From Scatosoma sp900555925 (lineage in GTDB: Bacteria > Bacillota > Clostridia > Christensenellales > Borkfalkiaceae): a stretch of DNA of 57,047 bases. Made by a program: the position numbers and the translations under genes. Each line of letters starts with the position of its first letter. Position 1 is the stretch's first letter. Location: NCBI GenBank assembly GCA_959603585.1, contig CAUGYD010000012.1, positions 1 to 57,047 of the forward strand, written 5' to 3'. The notes beneath the pieces were generated by a model. The model had not been told where the DNA came from. It worked only from the letters and a program-made list of their open reading frames with translations, and searched no databases. Shown here piece after piece: positions 16,264-25,772 of this stretch.

Positions 16264-16376
16264 GTTCGTCATCTTTCTTTTCGTTTCATTCAGGAAGGTT
16301 CGTTATCTTTCTTCCCGTTTCATTCGGGAAAGTTCGCCATCTTTCTTCCCGTTTCATTCGGGAACGTTCGTTATCC
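16264..16376. repeat. 34-base tandem repeat
   Basis: Three full copies (16264, 16298, 16332) and a partial fourth (16366) of a 34-base unit starting GTTCGTTATCTTTCTTCCCG. Each unit contains a short inverted repeat TTCCCG-N7-CGGGAA, imperfect in the first copy. The array ends at the trmFO stop codon and lies in the trmFO-hslV spacer, so it would be transcribed if the operon is continuous. Confidence 0.92.
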
Positions 16377-17891
16377 CTATTTTTTATCCGCGGTCTCCGC
16401 CCCTGTGAACTTTCCCTGTTCGATTTTGCCCTCTTCCGCCGTTCTGCGAACGGAAGCCAAAGCCCGTTCGGCCAAAGCCCGATACCGTTCTTTTTTGTCC
16501 CGAATTTTTTCAGGCAACGGCGCGAGAATTCCGAAATTGGCGTTCATGGGCTGAAAATCCTTATTCGGCGAGGAAATATAGTTTTCGAGCGCTCCCGAAA
16601 CGGTCTCGTTTCCGAATACGCGCGGAGGTCGGCCGAAAATTTTATCGGAAAGATGAACGGCGGCCAAAAGGCCGCTGGCCGCGCTTTCCACATAGCCTTC
16701 GACTCCCGTAATCTGTCCCGCGAAATACAGTCTCTCATTATTCTTAACCGAAAAATCCCGATTCAAAACATCGGGGGAGTGAATATACGTATTTCTGTGC
16801 ATGACGCCGTATCTCAAAAACTCGGCGTTTTTCAGCGCGGGAATCATGGAAAAAACCCGTTTTTGTTCGGGGAACTTCAAATTGGTCTGAAATCCGACGA
16901 GATTATAAGCCGTTCCCGCCGCATTTTCCTTTCTCAGTTGCAGGACGGCATACGGGCGCGCGCCTTCCCCGTCCCGAAGTCCGACGGGCTTCAACGTGCC
17001 GAAACGAAGGGTATCTCTCCCCCTCGAAGCCATGATTTCGACGGGCATACACCCCTCGAATACGTCCCTTTTTTCAAACTCGTGCAAATCAGCCCGCTCG
17101 GCGGACAGAAGGGCGTCTATAAATGTATAGTATTCCTCTTTCGTCAAAGGACAGTTGATGTAGTCTCCCGAGCCTTTTCCGTAACGGTCACCCGTAAACG
17201 CCACGGACATGTCTATGCTTTCGGCCGAAACGATGGGCGCGGAAGCGTCGTAAAAATACAGACCGCCGCCCGTTTTGTCTAAAATATCCGCCGCCAAAGC
17301 GTCCGCCGTGAGAGGCCCCGTGGCCACGATCGTATAGCCTTTTTCGGACGCATCGGGCAGCGCGGTGACTTCTTCGGTTAAAATCGTCAAATTGGGGCAG
17401 GAGCGCAATTTTTCGGTAATGTACGCGGAAAATTTTTCCCTGTCCACCGCGAGAGCCGCTCCCGCGGGTACCGCGCTCGCGGCGGCGGCTTCCATGGTCA
17501 GCGAACCGAGGATTCTCATCTCTTCTTTGAGAAGCCCGCAGGCGTTCGCATAAATATCGTTGCTTTTAAGGGAGTTAGAGCAGACCAGCTCTCCGAAATT
17601 GCTTTCCCTGTGCGCGGGAGTCAGCTTTTTCGGCTTCATATCCGCGAGCAAAGTGGGAATCCCCGCACGGGCGAGATAGTAAGCGGCTTCACTTCCCGCC
17701 AGTCCGCCGCCGATGACCTTGACGGTTATTTTTTCCGCCGAAACTCGTTTTCTTGCGTCTTTGAACGCCGTTTCCTCCGAAGCAATCTTCCCGCCGTCGG
17801 CCGTTCTGCCGAAAGTCTCCCGTTCTCGGGCAAAGTTTTCATCTGCCGAAAAATTTGCCCCGCCACGACCAGCCGCCGTCTCATTCTTCAT
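16377..17891 (-). CDS. trmFO: TrmFO tRNA m5U54 methyltransferase
   Basis: Folate- and FAD-dependent enzyme that makes 5-methyluridine at position 54 of tRNA, the Firmicutes alternative to TrmA. The FAD dinucleotide motif VIGGGLAGSEAA is at residues 59-70, followed by the family HRESNFGELVCSNSLKS segment. The start at 17891 overlaps the topA stop by 11 bases and has GAAGGA inside the end of topA, so coupling is likely. This start gives about 54 residues ahead of the FAD motif where the family normally has under ten. Position after topA is the standard Firmicutes order; xerC, which often follows, is absent. Confidence 0.94.
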   Translation of the reverse strand: MKNETAAGRGGANFSADENFARERETFGRTADGGKIASEETAFKDARKRVSAEKITVKVIGGGLAGSEAAYYLARAGIPTLLADMKPKKLTPAHRESNFGELVCSNSLKSNDIYANACGLLKEEMRILGSLTMEAAAASAVPAGAALAVDREKFSAYITEKLRSCPNLTILTEEVTALPDASEKGYTIVATGPLTADALAADILDKTGGGLYFYDASAPIVSAESIDMSVAFTGDRYGKGSGDYINCPLTKEEYYTFIDALLSAERADLHEFEKRDVFEGCMPVEIMASRGRDTLRFGTLKPVGLRDGEGARPYAVLQLRKENAAGTAYNLVGFQTNLKFPEQKRVFSMIPALKNAEFLRYGVMHRNTYIHSPDVLNRDFSVKNNERLYFAGQITGVEGYVESAASGLLAAVHLSDKIFGRPPRVFGNETVSGALENYISSPNKDFQPMNANFGILAPLPEKIRDKKERYRALAERALASVRRTAEEGKIEQGKFTGAETADKK

Positions 17892-20235
17892 CGTCGAATC
17901 CTTCGGGAAGATATCCTCCCTCGTCGTAGCCGTCGTACAGCGGCTCGTCCATAAGGGGCGGAGCCTCGTTTCCCGCTGCGGCGGCCGAAGTTTTCTTTTG
18001 CGTTTTTTCGGGTTTTTCCGCCTTTATTTTATAATCGCACTCCTTGTTGGAGCATTTGATATTTCCGCGCGCGGTCTGAACGAGGGCCTGCCCGCATTTC
18101 GGGCATTTTTCGCCGGTGGGAATGTCCCAGCTCATGAATTTACAGTCGGGATAGCCGGAACAGCTGTAATAAATTTTTCCCTTTTTGGATTTTCTGACCG
18201 TCATGGGCGCACCGCATTCCGGGCATTTTCCGACCAGCTTGGGTTCCTCGTCCGAGGGCATGGACATGGTGGATTTGCATTCGGGATAATTGGGGCAGGC
18301 CAAGAATTTCCCGAACTTGCCGCTCTTTACGATCATGTTCTGTCCGCACTTGGGACAGCGGACGGAGGAAATTTCCTCCTTGCTTTCGCTGACGATGTTG
18401 CGGCATTCGGGATAATTGGAACAGGCCAGATATTTCCCGTATTTTCCCATGCGGCGAATCATGAAATGCCCGCACTTCTGGCAGACAATATCGGTCATCT
18501 CGTCGCCGTAAGAGGACGCGTTTTTCAGATTTTCCGCGAAACCGGGATAGAAATCCCCGATGACGCTGTGCCAGTCCACGCCGCCTTCCTCGATGTCATC
18601 CAGCTTGGTTTCCATGCCCGCCGTAAAGCCGACGTTCATAATATCCTTGAAACATTTTACCAGCATATCCACGACGTCGTAAGCGACGGGCGTGGGGACC
18701 ATGTATTTGCCGTCCTTTTTGACGTACTTCTGATTGAGTTTGGAAATAATGGTCGCGTAGGTAGAGGGGCGGCCGATCCCCTTTTCTTCCATGGCTTTGA
18801 CGAGGGAAGCGTCGGTATAGCGAAGGGGAGGTTTTGTAAACTTCTGTTCCTTCTGCATGGAAACGAGGTCGAGCTTATCCCCCTCTTTGAGGTCAGGCAG
18901 GAGCTTGGCCGCCGCGATGCCCTCTTCGTCCTCTTTTTTGGGAGCGGCGACGTCCTCGTACACTTTGGTGTAGCCGGCGAATAAAAGCACTCTTCCGCTC
19001 GCCTTGAAGACGTAGCCGGAATTATCGATTTCCATCTGCGTGCTGTTGTATTTCGCCTCCGCCATCTGCGAAGCGAGGAAGCGCTCATAAATGAGCTTAT
19101 ATAAGGCGAAGTGCTTTCTGTCGAGCAATTTTTTCGCCTTTTCGGGCGTCATTTCGAGGTCGATGGGTCTGACGGCCTCGTGCGCGTCCTGCGCTCCCTT
19201 TTTCGTGGCGTAATAGTTGGGTTTTTCGGGAGCGTACTCTTCGCCGTAGACCGCTCGGATACGGGCGAGCGCGTTCTGCTGCGCCTCCGCGGAAATGCGG
19301 ACGGAGTCCGTTCTCATATAGGTGATGAAAGCGAGATGATCGCCGTTTTCCGTCTCTATGCCCTCGTAGAGGTGCTGCGCGAGGCTCATGGTTTCGGGCG
19401 ATGAGAATCCGAGCTTGTTAGAGGCGTCCTGCTGCATGGAGCTGGTAGTGAAAGGCGCGGGCGCGTGGGATTTAGCGACGGCCTTTTTGACCTTGGAGAC
19501 GACGTATTCGCCGTTTTCGAGCTCCTTCAATACTTTTTCGGCTTCTTCGGCTGAGGAGGGCTTATATTTTTTCGTTCCCTTTTTTTCGAGGAGCGCCTTA
19601 AACGGAGAATAGGCCTTCGGCCGATCCTGTAATTCGGCCGTCAGATTCCAATATTCTTCGGGCTTGAAGGCCTGAATTTCCCTTTCGCGCTCGACAATGA
19701 GCCTGAGGGCGACCGACTGCACTCTGCCGCCGGAAAGGCTGCGCTTTGCAGAGCCGTCAGTATCTTCTATCTTGTGATTGAGGAGCGTAGACAGCTTGTA
19801 ACCTACGAGACGGTCGAGGACGCGCCGCGCCTGCTGCGCGTCCACGAGATTATAGTTAATTTTGCGGGGGTGTTCCAGTGCCTTTTGAATAGCTTTTTGT
19901 GAAACCTCGTTGAATTCTATGCGGTTTTCCTTGTTTTCGTCCAAACCGAGAACGGTCTGTAAATGCCAGGAAATAGCCTCTCCTTCGCGGTCGGGGTCGG
20001 TTGCGAGATAGACGTTGTCCGCCTTTTTCGTCTCGTCCGTAAGGCGCTTGATGATGTCCTCCTTGCCTTCGGAATTGACGTATTTCGGCTCGAAATTGTT
20101 CTTGATGTCCACGCCCAGCGTATGCACGGGCAAATCGCGGATATGTCCCGCCGAAGCGTCCACCTTGTATTTTCCTTTCAGATACTTCGAGATGGTTTTC
20201 GCCTTGGAAGGCGATTCTACGATGATTAAATCCAT
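17881..20235 (-). CDS. topA: DNA topoisomerase I
   Basis: Type IA topoisomerase relaxing negative supercoils. The 784 residues hold the Toprim domain (LIIVESPSKAKTI, DPDREGEAI), the gate with active-site Y306 (ITYMRTDSVRIS), and a C-terminal array of four zinc ribbons (CQKCGH, CPKCGQ, CPECGA, CPKCGQ). A short acidic tail follows. AAGGAAG precedes the ATG. The upstream gene is dprA, separated by a 222-base spacer with a 46-base repeat. Confidence 0.98.
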   Translation of the reverse strand: MDLIIVESPSKAKTISKYLKGKYKVDASAGHIRDLPVHTLGVDIKNNFEPKYVNSEGKEDIIKRLTDETKKADNVYLATDPDREGEAISWHLQTVLGLDENKENRIEFNEVSQKAIQKALEHPRKINYNLVDAQQARRVLDRLVGYKLSTLLNHKIEDTDGSAKRSLSGGRVQSVALRLIVEREREIQAFKPEEYWNLTAELQDRPKAYSPFKALLEKKGTKKYKPSSAEEAEKVLKELENGEYVVSKVKKAVAKSHAPAPFTTSSMQQDASNKLGFSSPETMSLAQHLYEGIETENGDHLAFITYMRTDSVRISAEAQQNALARIRAVYGEEYAPEKPNYYATKKGAQDAHEAVRPIDLEMTPEKAKKLLDRKHFALYKLIYERFLASQMAEAKYNSTQMEIDNSGYVFKASGRVLLFAGYTKVYEDVAAPKKEDEEGIAAAKLLPDLKEGDKLDLVSMQKEQKFTKPPLRYTDASLVKAMEEKGIGRPSTYATIISKLNQKYVKKDGKYMVPTPVAYDVVDMLVKCFKDIMNVGFTAGMETKLDDIEEGGVDWHSVIGDFYPGFAENLKNASSYGDEMTDIVCQKCGHFMIRRMGKYGKYLACSNYPECRNIVSESKEEISSVRCPKCGQNMIVKSGKFGKFLACPNYPECKSTMSMPSDEEPKLVGKCPECGAPMTVRKSKKGKIYYSCSGYPDCKFMSWDIPTGEKCPKCGQALVQTARGNIKCSNKECDYKIKAEKPEKTQKKTSAAAAGNEAPPLMDEPLYDGYDEGGYLPEGFDDEE

Positions 20236-20349
20236 ATATCTTCCTTTTTTGAAATTTTAACTTATTGATAAAAGTATTAAAACTTTTTTCTTTTCTTCCG
20301 CACGCCGTTATCCAAATGATTACTCCCGTTCCCCTCAACTCAACGTTTA

Positions 20350-20441
20350 CCTGTTTTCCCGATTGTTCCCATTCTTTCGCCAATCCAATACCTTGCCTGT
20401 TTTTCCGATTACCCCACTCTTTCGCCAATCCAATGGCTTTC
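20350..20441. repeat. 46-base direct repeat, two copies
   Basis: Two tandem copies (20350-20395 and 20396-20441) sharing CCTGTTTT-CCGATT and an identical TCTTTCGCCAATCCAAT segment. The pair lies in the dprA-topA spacer. No hairpin or promoter is obvious in it. Confidence 0.85.
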
Positions 20442-20457
20442 CTTCCGTCCTTCACTT

Positions 20458-21543
20458 TCAGCCGACAGGCGCGTATCGGTTTCCACCCAGCCGCGTCGCC
20501 AGCCCCTTCACTTCCAGCGCAGACAACAGCGCATAGACCTTAAAAACGGGCACTTGCGATTTATCTGCAATCTCTGCTACATGCGCCTCACCGAGTTCCT
20601 TCAAAGCGGAAAGGAGCCGTTCTTCGTCCGCTGACAAAGGTGGAGCGGATTTTTCCTCTAACAAGTTTATACCAAATCGCCCCAAAATGTCAAACGAATT
20701 TTCGGTGAGGTAAGCGCCTTTTTTTATGAGGGCATTGCAGCCCGTCCCCGCGGCCGTACCGGGATCGTACGGCAAGGCAAAAATTTTTTTGCCGAATTTC
20801 TCTGCATATCCCGCGGTAATGAGCGCACCACTCTTTTCCCCCGCGCCGATGACGAATACTCCTTCTCCGAGCGCGGCCAACAGCGCGTTTCTCTTTTCGT
20901 AGGAAAAGGTTCTGACGGGGGTAAAAAAGGAACGTGCGGATAAAAGAAGTCCTCGTTCCGCCACGCGGTTCAAAAGCTGAAAATTCCCCTGCGGCAGATG
21001 AGAAAGCCCTCCCGCCGCGAGCGCTATGACTTTTCCGCTGCCCGCCAGAGCCCCTTCTGCGGCCGCGCGGTCTCCTCCGTCGGCCGTGCCCGTGAGAATC
21101 GTGAGATGCGAAGATACCTGTTCGCAGATTTTCGCGGCCAGCTTCAGGGCAGCGGGAGGAGTTCTCCTCGACCCGACGACCGTCAGCATGCGGGTTTTCA
21201 GCAGGGAAAAATCTCCCTTTCCGTACAGAACCAACGGGGCGTCCGTTTTTTCCCGCAACGCTTCGGGATATTCGTCCGACGCGCAGGTCACGGCTCTGAT
21301 ATTTTCCCTTTCCAACAGTTCGGAAATTCTTGTCCGATACCCGTCGTTTGAGAGAGAGGCGCACATATTATTATATACGCTTTCGCCGCACGATTTAATC
21401 AGCGATTTTCCGAAAAAGCGGAAATTCCCCACTAATCGCGCGGCGCTTCCCGCCTCCGCCAGCAACCTCCTTTTTTCACCTTCCTCTATCTGAAAGGAGT
21501 CCAGCAAAATATATCCCTGTTCTTCCTCCGTATATCCTTCCAT
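20458..21543 (-). CDS. dprA: DprA/Smf DNA processing protein
   Basis: Binds incoming single-stranded DNA and loads RecA during natural transformation. The 361 residues comprise an N-terminal helical region, a Rossmann-like DprA core (VVGSRRTPPAALKLA, SGALITAGYAEKFGKKIFALP) and a C-terminal winged-helix domain (about 300-358). The core is divergent: the usual GID-AHR segment reads GTADGGDRAAAEGA and the RNR segment reads KRNALLAAL. With comM next to it this is a competence-linked pair, though general recombination roles are also known. The topA order matches other Firmicutes. Confidence 0.92.
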   Translation of the reverse strand: MEGYTEEEQGYILLDSFQIEEGEKRRLLAEAGSAARLVGNFRFFGKSLIKSCGESVYNNMCASLSNDGYRTRISELLERENIRAVTCASDEYPEALREKTDAPLVLYGKGDFSLLKTRMLTVVGSRRTPPAALKLAAKICEQVSSHLTILTGTADGGDRAAAEGALAGSGKVIALAAGGLSHLPQGNFQLLNRVAERGLLLSARSFFTPVRTFSYEKRNALLAALGEGVFVIGAGEKSGALITAGYAEKFGKKIFALPYDPGTAAGTGCNALIKKGAYLTENSFDILGRFGINLLEEKSAPPLSADEERLLSALKELGEAHVAEIADKSQVPVFKVYALLSALEVKGLATRLGGNRYAPVG

Positions 21544-21633
21544 CTTTCCTCATTTTCTCCCGTCGTTTATCCGAGGTTTTCCTTGTATTTTATTTCCGTC
21601 GCGTATTCCGTCCTCGCCCGTGTTCTTTCCTTT

Positions 21634-21900
21634 TCAGTTCAAAAACAAAACGACTGCGAGCGCGGCCTGCCAGCCGAGCCCCAAGAGATTGACGGCATGG
21701 AAATACCATTTTTTCGTTTTATGTCGGCAAAGGAACATAGCGGCATACCCTCCCATGGCGCCCCCGAAGAAAGAAAGTCCCAAAAGCACCTTTTCGGGAA
21801 TTCTCCAAACGTTCCTTTTCGCCCTGCCCTTATCCGCGGCATAGACGACGAACGCGACGAGGGAAATTGCGGCGAGCGCCGCGCAATAAATCCATTTCAT
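21634..21900 (-). CDS. DUF1294 membrane protein
   Basis: An 88-residue integral membrane protein with about three helices. The family signature is clear: DKGRAKRNVWRIPEKVLLG, then GGAMGGYAAMFLCRHKTKKWYF. The function of the family is unknown. Its ATG overlaps the comM stop as ATGA, so the two are translationally coupled, and dprA follows 90 bases later. Confidence 0.9.
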   Translation of the reverse strand: MKWIYCAALAAISLVAFVVYAADKGRAKRNVWRIPEKVLLGLSFFGGAMGGYAAMFLCRHKTKKWYFHAVNLLGLGWQAALAVVLFLN

Positions 21901-23438
21901 AAAAGCTCCTCCCCGTTCCCGCCCGCGCCGTAAGTGCGATAGGAAACGGCTTCATAGAGATGCTCGGGGCAGATTTGTTCCTGCGCCGCGAGATCCGCGA
22001 TCGTGCGGGCCACCTTCAAAATTCTCGATCTTGCGCGCGCGGACAATTTGAGCCGCGAAAACGCCTCTCTCAAAACCTCCTCCCCCTCTTTGGACAAACG
22101 GCAGTATTCCCTGAGTTCGCTTTCCCCCATTTCTCCGTTCGTCGTAACCCTGCCGCCCTTGAATCTTTCCCTCTGTATGCGTCTTGCGGCGTCGGTGCGC
22201 TCCTTTACCTCGGCGCTGGTCTCCTCGCGTTTTTCGGACACGAGGTCGTCGTAAGCGACGCCGTCCACTTCCACCTGAATGTCGATTCTGTCGAGGAGCG
22301 GACCCGAGACGCGGGCGCGGTATCGCCTTATTTCGTTCGGAGTGCAGGTACATCGCCTGTCCCTGCTCCCGTAATTCCCGCAGGGGCAGGGATTCATGCC
22401 CGCGCACAGCATAAACGAAGCGGGATAGGTAACGGAACCGCCCGAGCGCGAAATGGTGATGACGCCGTCTTCGAGCGGCTGCCTCAGCGCCTCCAACGCG
22501 GAGCGCTTATATTCGGGCAGCTCGTCGAGAAACAACACGCCGCCGTGCGCCAGACTGATTTCTCCCGGGTGGGCGGTGCGGGTACCTCCGCCGCAGAGGG
22601 AGACGGCGGAAGCGGTATGATGCGGCGTGCGGAAAGGCCGTTTCGTCACGATTCCTTCCTCGCCCAGAATCCCCGCCACGGAATGAATTTTTGTAATTTC
22701 GAGCGCTTCCTCGAACGACATATCGGGCAGAATGGACGGGATCGCGCGCGCGAGCATGGTTTTTCCGCTACCGGGCGGCCCGACGAAGAGGATATTGTGT
22801 CCTCCCGCGACCGCCACCTCCAATGCGCGTTTCGCGACGGGCTGTCCCTTGACGAAAGAGAGATCGCACTCCTTTTCCGCCGCATTGTTTCGGTCGGAAA
22901 ATTCGGACGGCGGAACGGGCTCCAAGGGGACGAGCCCCGATAAATGCTCCGTCACTTCCCTTAAAGAAGCGGCGGCATAGACCTTTACGCCGCGGATATA
23001 TCCCGCCTCTTTCGCGTTTTCCTTTGGCACGATAAATGTTTGAAATCCTTTGTCCCGCGCGGAAATCAACGCGGGCAGGACCCCCGAAACGGGTCTGAGC
23101 TCTCCGTTCAGCGCCAGTTCGCCCAAAAAGACGGTGTCTTTCATATCGGCCCGTAAAACGCCGTAAGCCGCCAGAATACTGACGGCGACGGGCAAATCGA
23201 ACGCCGAGCCTTCCTTTTTAACGTTGGCGGGCGCAAAATTGACGGTAATTTTATGGGCGGGAAAATCGAGGCCGCTGTTTTTGACGGCGCTCTTTACCCG
23301 TTCCCGCGCCTCCTTTACGGCGGCGTCGGGCAGTCCCACCATCTCGAAGGCAGGAAGCCCGCGGGAAATATCCGTTTCGACCGCGACGGGAACTCCTTCC
23401 AAACCGAGAAGGGCATAGCTCAGCACTTTTGCAATCAT
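21897..23438 (-). CDS. comM: ComM/YifB AAA+ ATPase
   Basis: Mg-chelatase-like AAA+ protein; in transforming bacteria ComM is a helicase that extends heteroduplex during integration of divergent DNA. The 513 residues carry an N-terminal Lon-protease-like domain (1-165), Walker A GPPGSGKTMLARA, Walker B VLFLDELPEY, a zinc-finger-like CPCGNYG segment, and the C-terminal Mg-chelatase domain. GGAGG precedes the ATG. It heads the DUF1294-dprA-topA run, a grouping that supports a DNA-uptake role. Confidence 0.96.
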   Translation of the reverse strand: MIAKVLSYALLGLEGVPVAVETDISRGLPAFEMVGLPDAAVKEARERVKSAVKNSGLDFPAHKITVNFAPANVKKEGSAFDLPVAVSILAAYGVLRADMKDTVFLGELALNGELRPVSGVLPALISARDKGFQTFIVPKENAKEAGYIRGVKVYAAASLREVTEHLSGLVPLEPVPPSEFSDRNNAAEKECDLSFVKGQPVAKRALEVAVAGGHNILFVGPPGSGKTMLARAIPSILPDMSFEEALEITKIHSVAGILGEEGIVTKRPFRTPHHTASAVSLCGGGTRTAHPGEISLAHGGVLFLDELPEYKRSALEALRQPLEDGVITISRSGGSVTYPASFMLCAGMNPCPCGNYGSRDRRCTCTPNEIRRYRARVSGPLLDRIDIQVEVDGVAYDDLVSEKREETSAEVKERTDAARRIQRERFKGGRVTTNGEMGESELREYCRLSKEGEEVLREAFSRLKLSARARSRILKVARTIADLAAQEQICPEHLYEAVSYRTYGAGGNGEELL

Positions 23439-23449
23439 ATTTTTCCTCC

Positions 23450-23487
23450 CCGAAAAACAAATTCCGCAAGGGAAAAGCCCTCGCGGA
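23450..23487 (-). terminator. Terminator of PMT-like gene
   Basis: Imperfect TTCCGC-AGGG/CCCT-GCGGAA stem (about 23461-23487), then TTTGTTTTT on the minus strand. It lies between the PMT-like gene and comM. Confidence 0.75.
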
Positions 23488-23495
23488 AAAGTCCG

Positions 23496-25772
23496 TCAGA
23501 TTCTGAAATAGCCGTTTGAGAAAATGCTCATCCAGCAGAACATGCGTTCCGCCGCCTTTGCCGAAATCCCGAATCCGTACATGCCGGGTACGGACAGGGC
23601 AAAGAACACGATAAATACGGCGATGCATATTCCCGAAAGAATATCGGCAAAAGAGACTTTTGCCCGTCCCGAAGCGGTGAGCTTAATTTCCGCGGGCTGA
23701 CAAATTTTTACGGCCAAAGGAATAAAGCCGATATAGAACACTCCGAATAAGGAACTTTGAATCACCGAAACATTCCTTACAAACGCGGCCGCGAGCATGG
23801 AAGTCACGGCGCCGCCCAGGAGAATGAGATAGATGCGGCGGATGCGCTTGTTCATTCTCGACGAACGGGCGGAGGAGAATGCTTCGGAAATGACGCTCAC
23901 GGAACAGAACGCAAAGGAGACCAGAGCTGCCACGGCCACGGCGGCATTCATGGATACGTTCCAAGCGAGGTATCTCGAACTCTTTAATTGCACTATGGGA
24001 TCGTATACGGTGGCGGCCTTCAACGGCATGAGCCAAGCGAATACGTTCGAGGCATTGGCCGCGGTGTATTCCGTGACGTTGGAGGGGTGGAAAGGCGCCG
24101 TAAAACCCTTGAAAAAGAGGGTTGCATAGCTCAGAGACGGGTCGGCGGGATTATCGAACGCCTTCACGAAGGCGTTATAGGTAATGACGCTGGCAAGGAG
24201 CATAAACACGAACGCGGCAAGGACGAAGGAAAGCGCGGCGAAAGCCCAGGACACGCGCGACTTGTAGGAATAGGCGGCTTTCAAGACGTTCGCTTCCTTT
24301 CCGATAATTGCTATGGCGGAACTTCCCCGCTTCAATTCCTTGAAAGTCTTTTTCTTTGTCCCCTCCGCAGTTTCGGGCGTGAAAGCCGCCTTTTCCGCCA
24401 CGGAATTTGCTTTTTCCGCAGATGCTTTCGCAAGAGAGTTTACCTCCTCTGACGAGGGCGCTGCCGCGTCACCGCTCCACGAAAGAGCAGCCGATTCCTT
24501 TTCCGCGGCGCTCACGGCCTTTGAGAGAGATTTCTCGTCAGCCTCCCCGCTTTCCGCTTCGGCGTTTACAGCGGCTTCCGTCCGGATACGGGAGGCGGAT
24601 TTGTTCAATTCGTTGATATAGGCGAGCTTTTGTCTCCGCATTCCGAAGGCGAATAAAATTAATATGCCGGCCACGGGAATAATCGTCAAAAAGTTCATCG
24701 CCAAAGCGAGCGCCGCAAACAACCCCGAAAAGAGGATATTCAGGCCGTCCTTTATGATCCGCTCGGAGGAAATCCCCTTTGCGAAGAAACGGTACATGAA
24801 ATAGAGGCTCGCAACGAGGAAACAAGTGATGAGGGCGTAAGGCGCGCCCAGTCTTCCCACGGTCGTGGCAAGTCCGCCGAATGCAAAGATGAGCGAAAAG
24901 ATAAACCCGTATTTTTCGTCTTTGAATAACAGGGAAGCGAAGAGATAGACGAGGAGCAAAGTCGCCGAGGTCGCAAGAAACGGCGTAAGGCGAAGCGCAA
25001 AGGTGCTGTCCCCGAAAATTGCGACTGAGGGCAAAAGCAGGACAGTCGCAAGGGAGTTGAAATCCCCGTCCACATTGTAGACGCTCTCCGAAGTGATTTC
25101 GCCTCCGCCCAGAACGGTATGAATGGAGGTCATGTAATACCCTTCTTCCTGCGTGAAGTTTTTCCAGGCCGAATCGGAAGCAGAGAAAGAATTTTGGGCG
25201 TCTATCGCATTTGCGAGCTCCGATTTAGAATAATTTCCCTGGCTGAATTCCACATTTACGGAAAGGGGAATCGTCTTGCCGTCATCCCCGATACATACGA
25301 TTTCGTTGATGTCGATATTGGCGGTAGCGGATACGGTAATACATTTTGCCGTAAGATTTTTCTCAGCCGCCACAGTCACCCAGTTAAAATTGGCGCCTTC
25401 CTTTATGTTGCTGTCATTTTTTTCGGAATAGATGTTTCCGAGTTTTGCCGACCCGACTGTATAATTGGGTTTGGTATTGGCGGAAGTAGAGCGCCTGACC
25501 GTAACCGAAGCGTATTCTCCCGGTTCGAGGTAGATACTGCCGACATTTATATATACGGCGGTCAGTTTCGACTGCTCCTCCGTCATATTCAGATTAAAGG
25601 CTGCAAGGCTGTCGTCTCCCGCGACGTAACCGAAGGTCTTTCCGGTAGAACGGAAGGAACCGAGCGTAAAAAATCCGGCTGTCAAAAACACTGCGAACAG
25701 AATGATAAATGCCCGTGCAAATTTAGACAGCCTGCGTTTTCCCGATCTTTCGGATGCGGTCATATTCTTCAT
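23496..25772 (-). CDS. PMT/ArnT-like membrane glycosyltransferase
   Basis: A 758-residue polytopic membrane protein. Residues about 18-40 form a first helix; 45-230 are a beta-rich extracytoplasmic domain; from about 235 the sequence follows GT39/ArnT-type transferases (a lumenal VDGDFNSLATVLLLPSVA stretch, FGDSTFALRLTPFL, then repeated helices). Such enzymes move a sugar from a polyprenyl-phosphate donor to a surface acceptor. A 95-residue hydrophilic Ala/Glu/Ser/Lys-rich insertion (about 385-480) splits the helices, likely as a cytoplasmic loop. The first-loop acidic catalytic residue cannot be assigned with certainty. It stands alone with its own terminator. Confidence 0.72.
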   Translation of the reverse strand: MKNMTASERSGKRRLSKFARAFIILFAVFLTAGFFTLGSFRSTGKTFGYVAGDDSLAAFNLNMTEEQSKLTAVYINVGSIYLEPGEYASVTVRRSTSANTKPNYTVGSAKLGNIYSEKNDSNIKEGANFNWVTVAAEKNLTAKCITVSATANIDINEIVCIGDDGKTIPLSVNVEFSQGNYSKSELANAIDAQNSFSASDSAWKNFTQEEGYYMTSIHTVLGGGEITSESVYNVDGDFNSLATVLLLPSVAIFGDSTFALRLTPFLATSATLLLVYLFASLLFKDEKYGFIFSLIFAFGGLATTVGRLGAPYALITCFLVASLYFMYRFFAKGISSERIIKDGLNILFSGLFAALALAMNFLTIIPVAGILILFAFGMRRQKLAYINELNKSASRIRTEAAVNAEAESGEADEKSLSKAVSAAEKESAALSWSGDAAAPSSEEVNSLAKASAEKANSVAEKAAFTPETAEGTKKKTFKELKRGSSAIAIIGKEANVLKAAYSYKSRVSWAFAALSFVLAAFVFMLLASVITYNAFVKAFDNPADPSLSYATLFFKGFTAPFHPSNVTEYTAANASNVFAWLMPLKAATVYDPIVQLKSSRYLAWNVSMNAAVAVAALVSFAFCSVSVISEAFSSARSSRMNKRIRRIYLILLGGAVTSMLAAAFVRNVSVIQSSLFGVFYIGFIPLAVKICQPAEIKLTASGRAKVSFADILSGICIAVFIVFFALSVPGMYGFGISAKAAERMFCWMSIFSNGYFRI

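Noticed and set aside
17713..18984. A 423-codon plus-strand frame
   Set aside because: Antisense to trmFO and topA; it mirrors the zinc-ribbon repeats of topA and has no translation signals.
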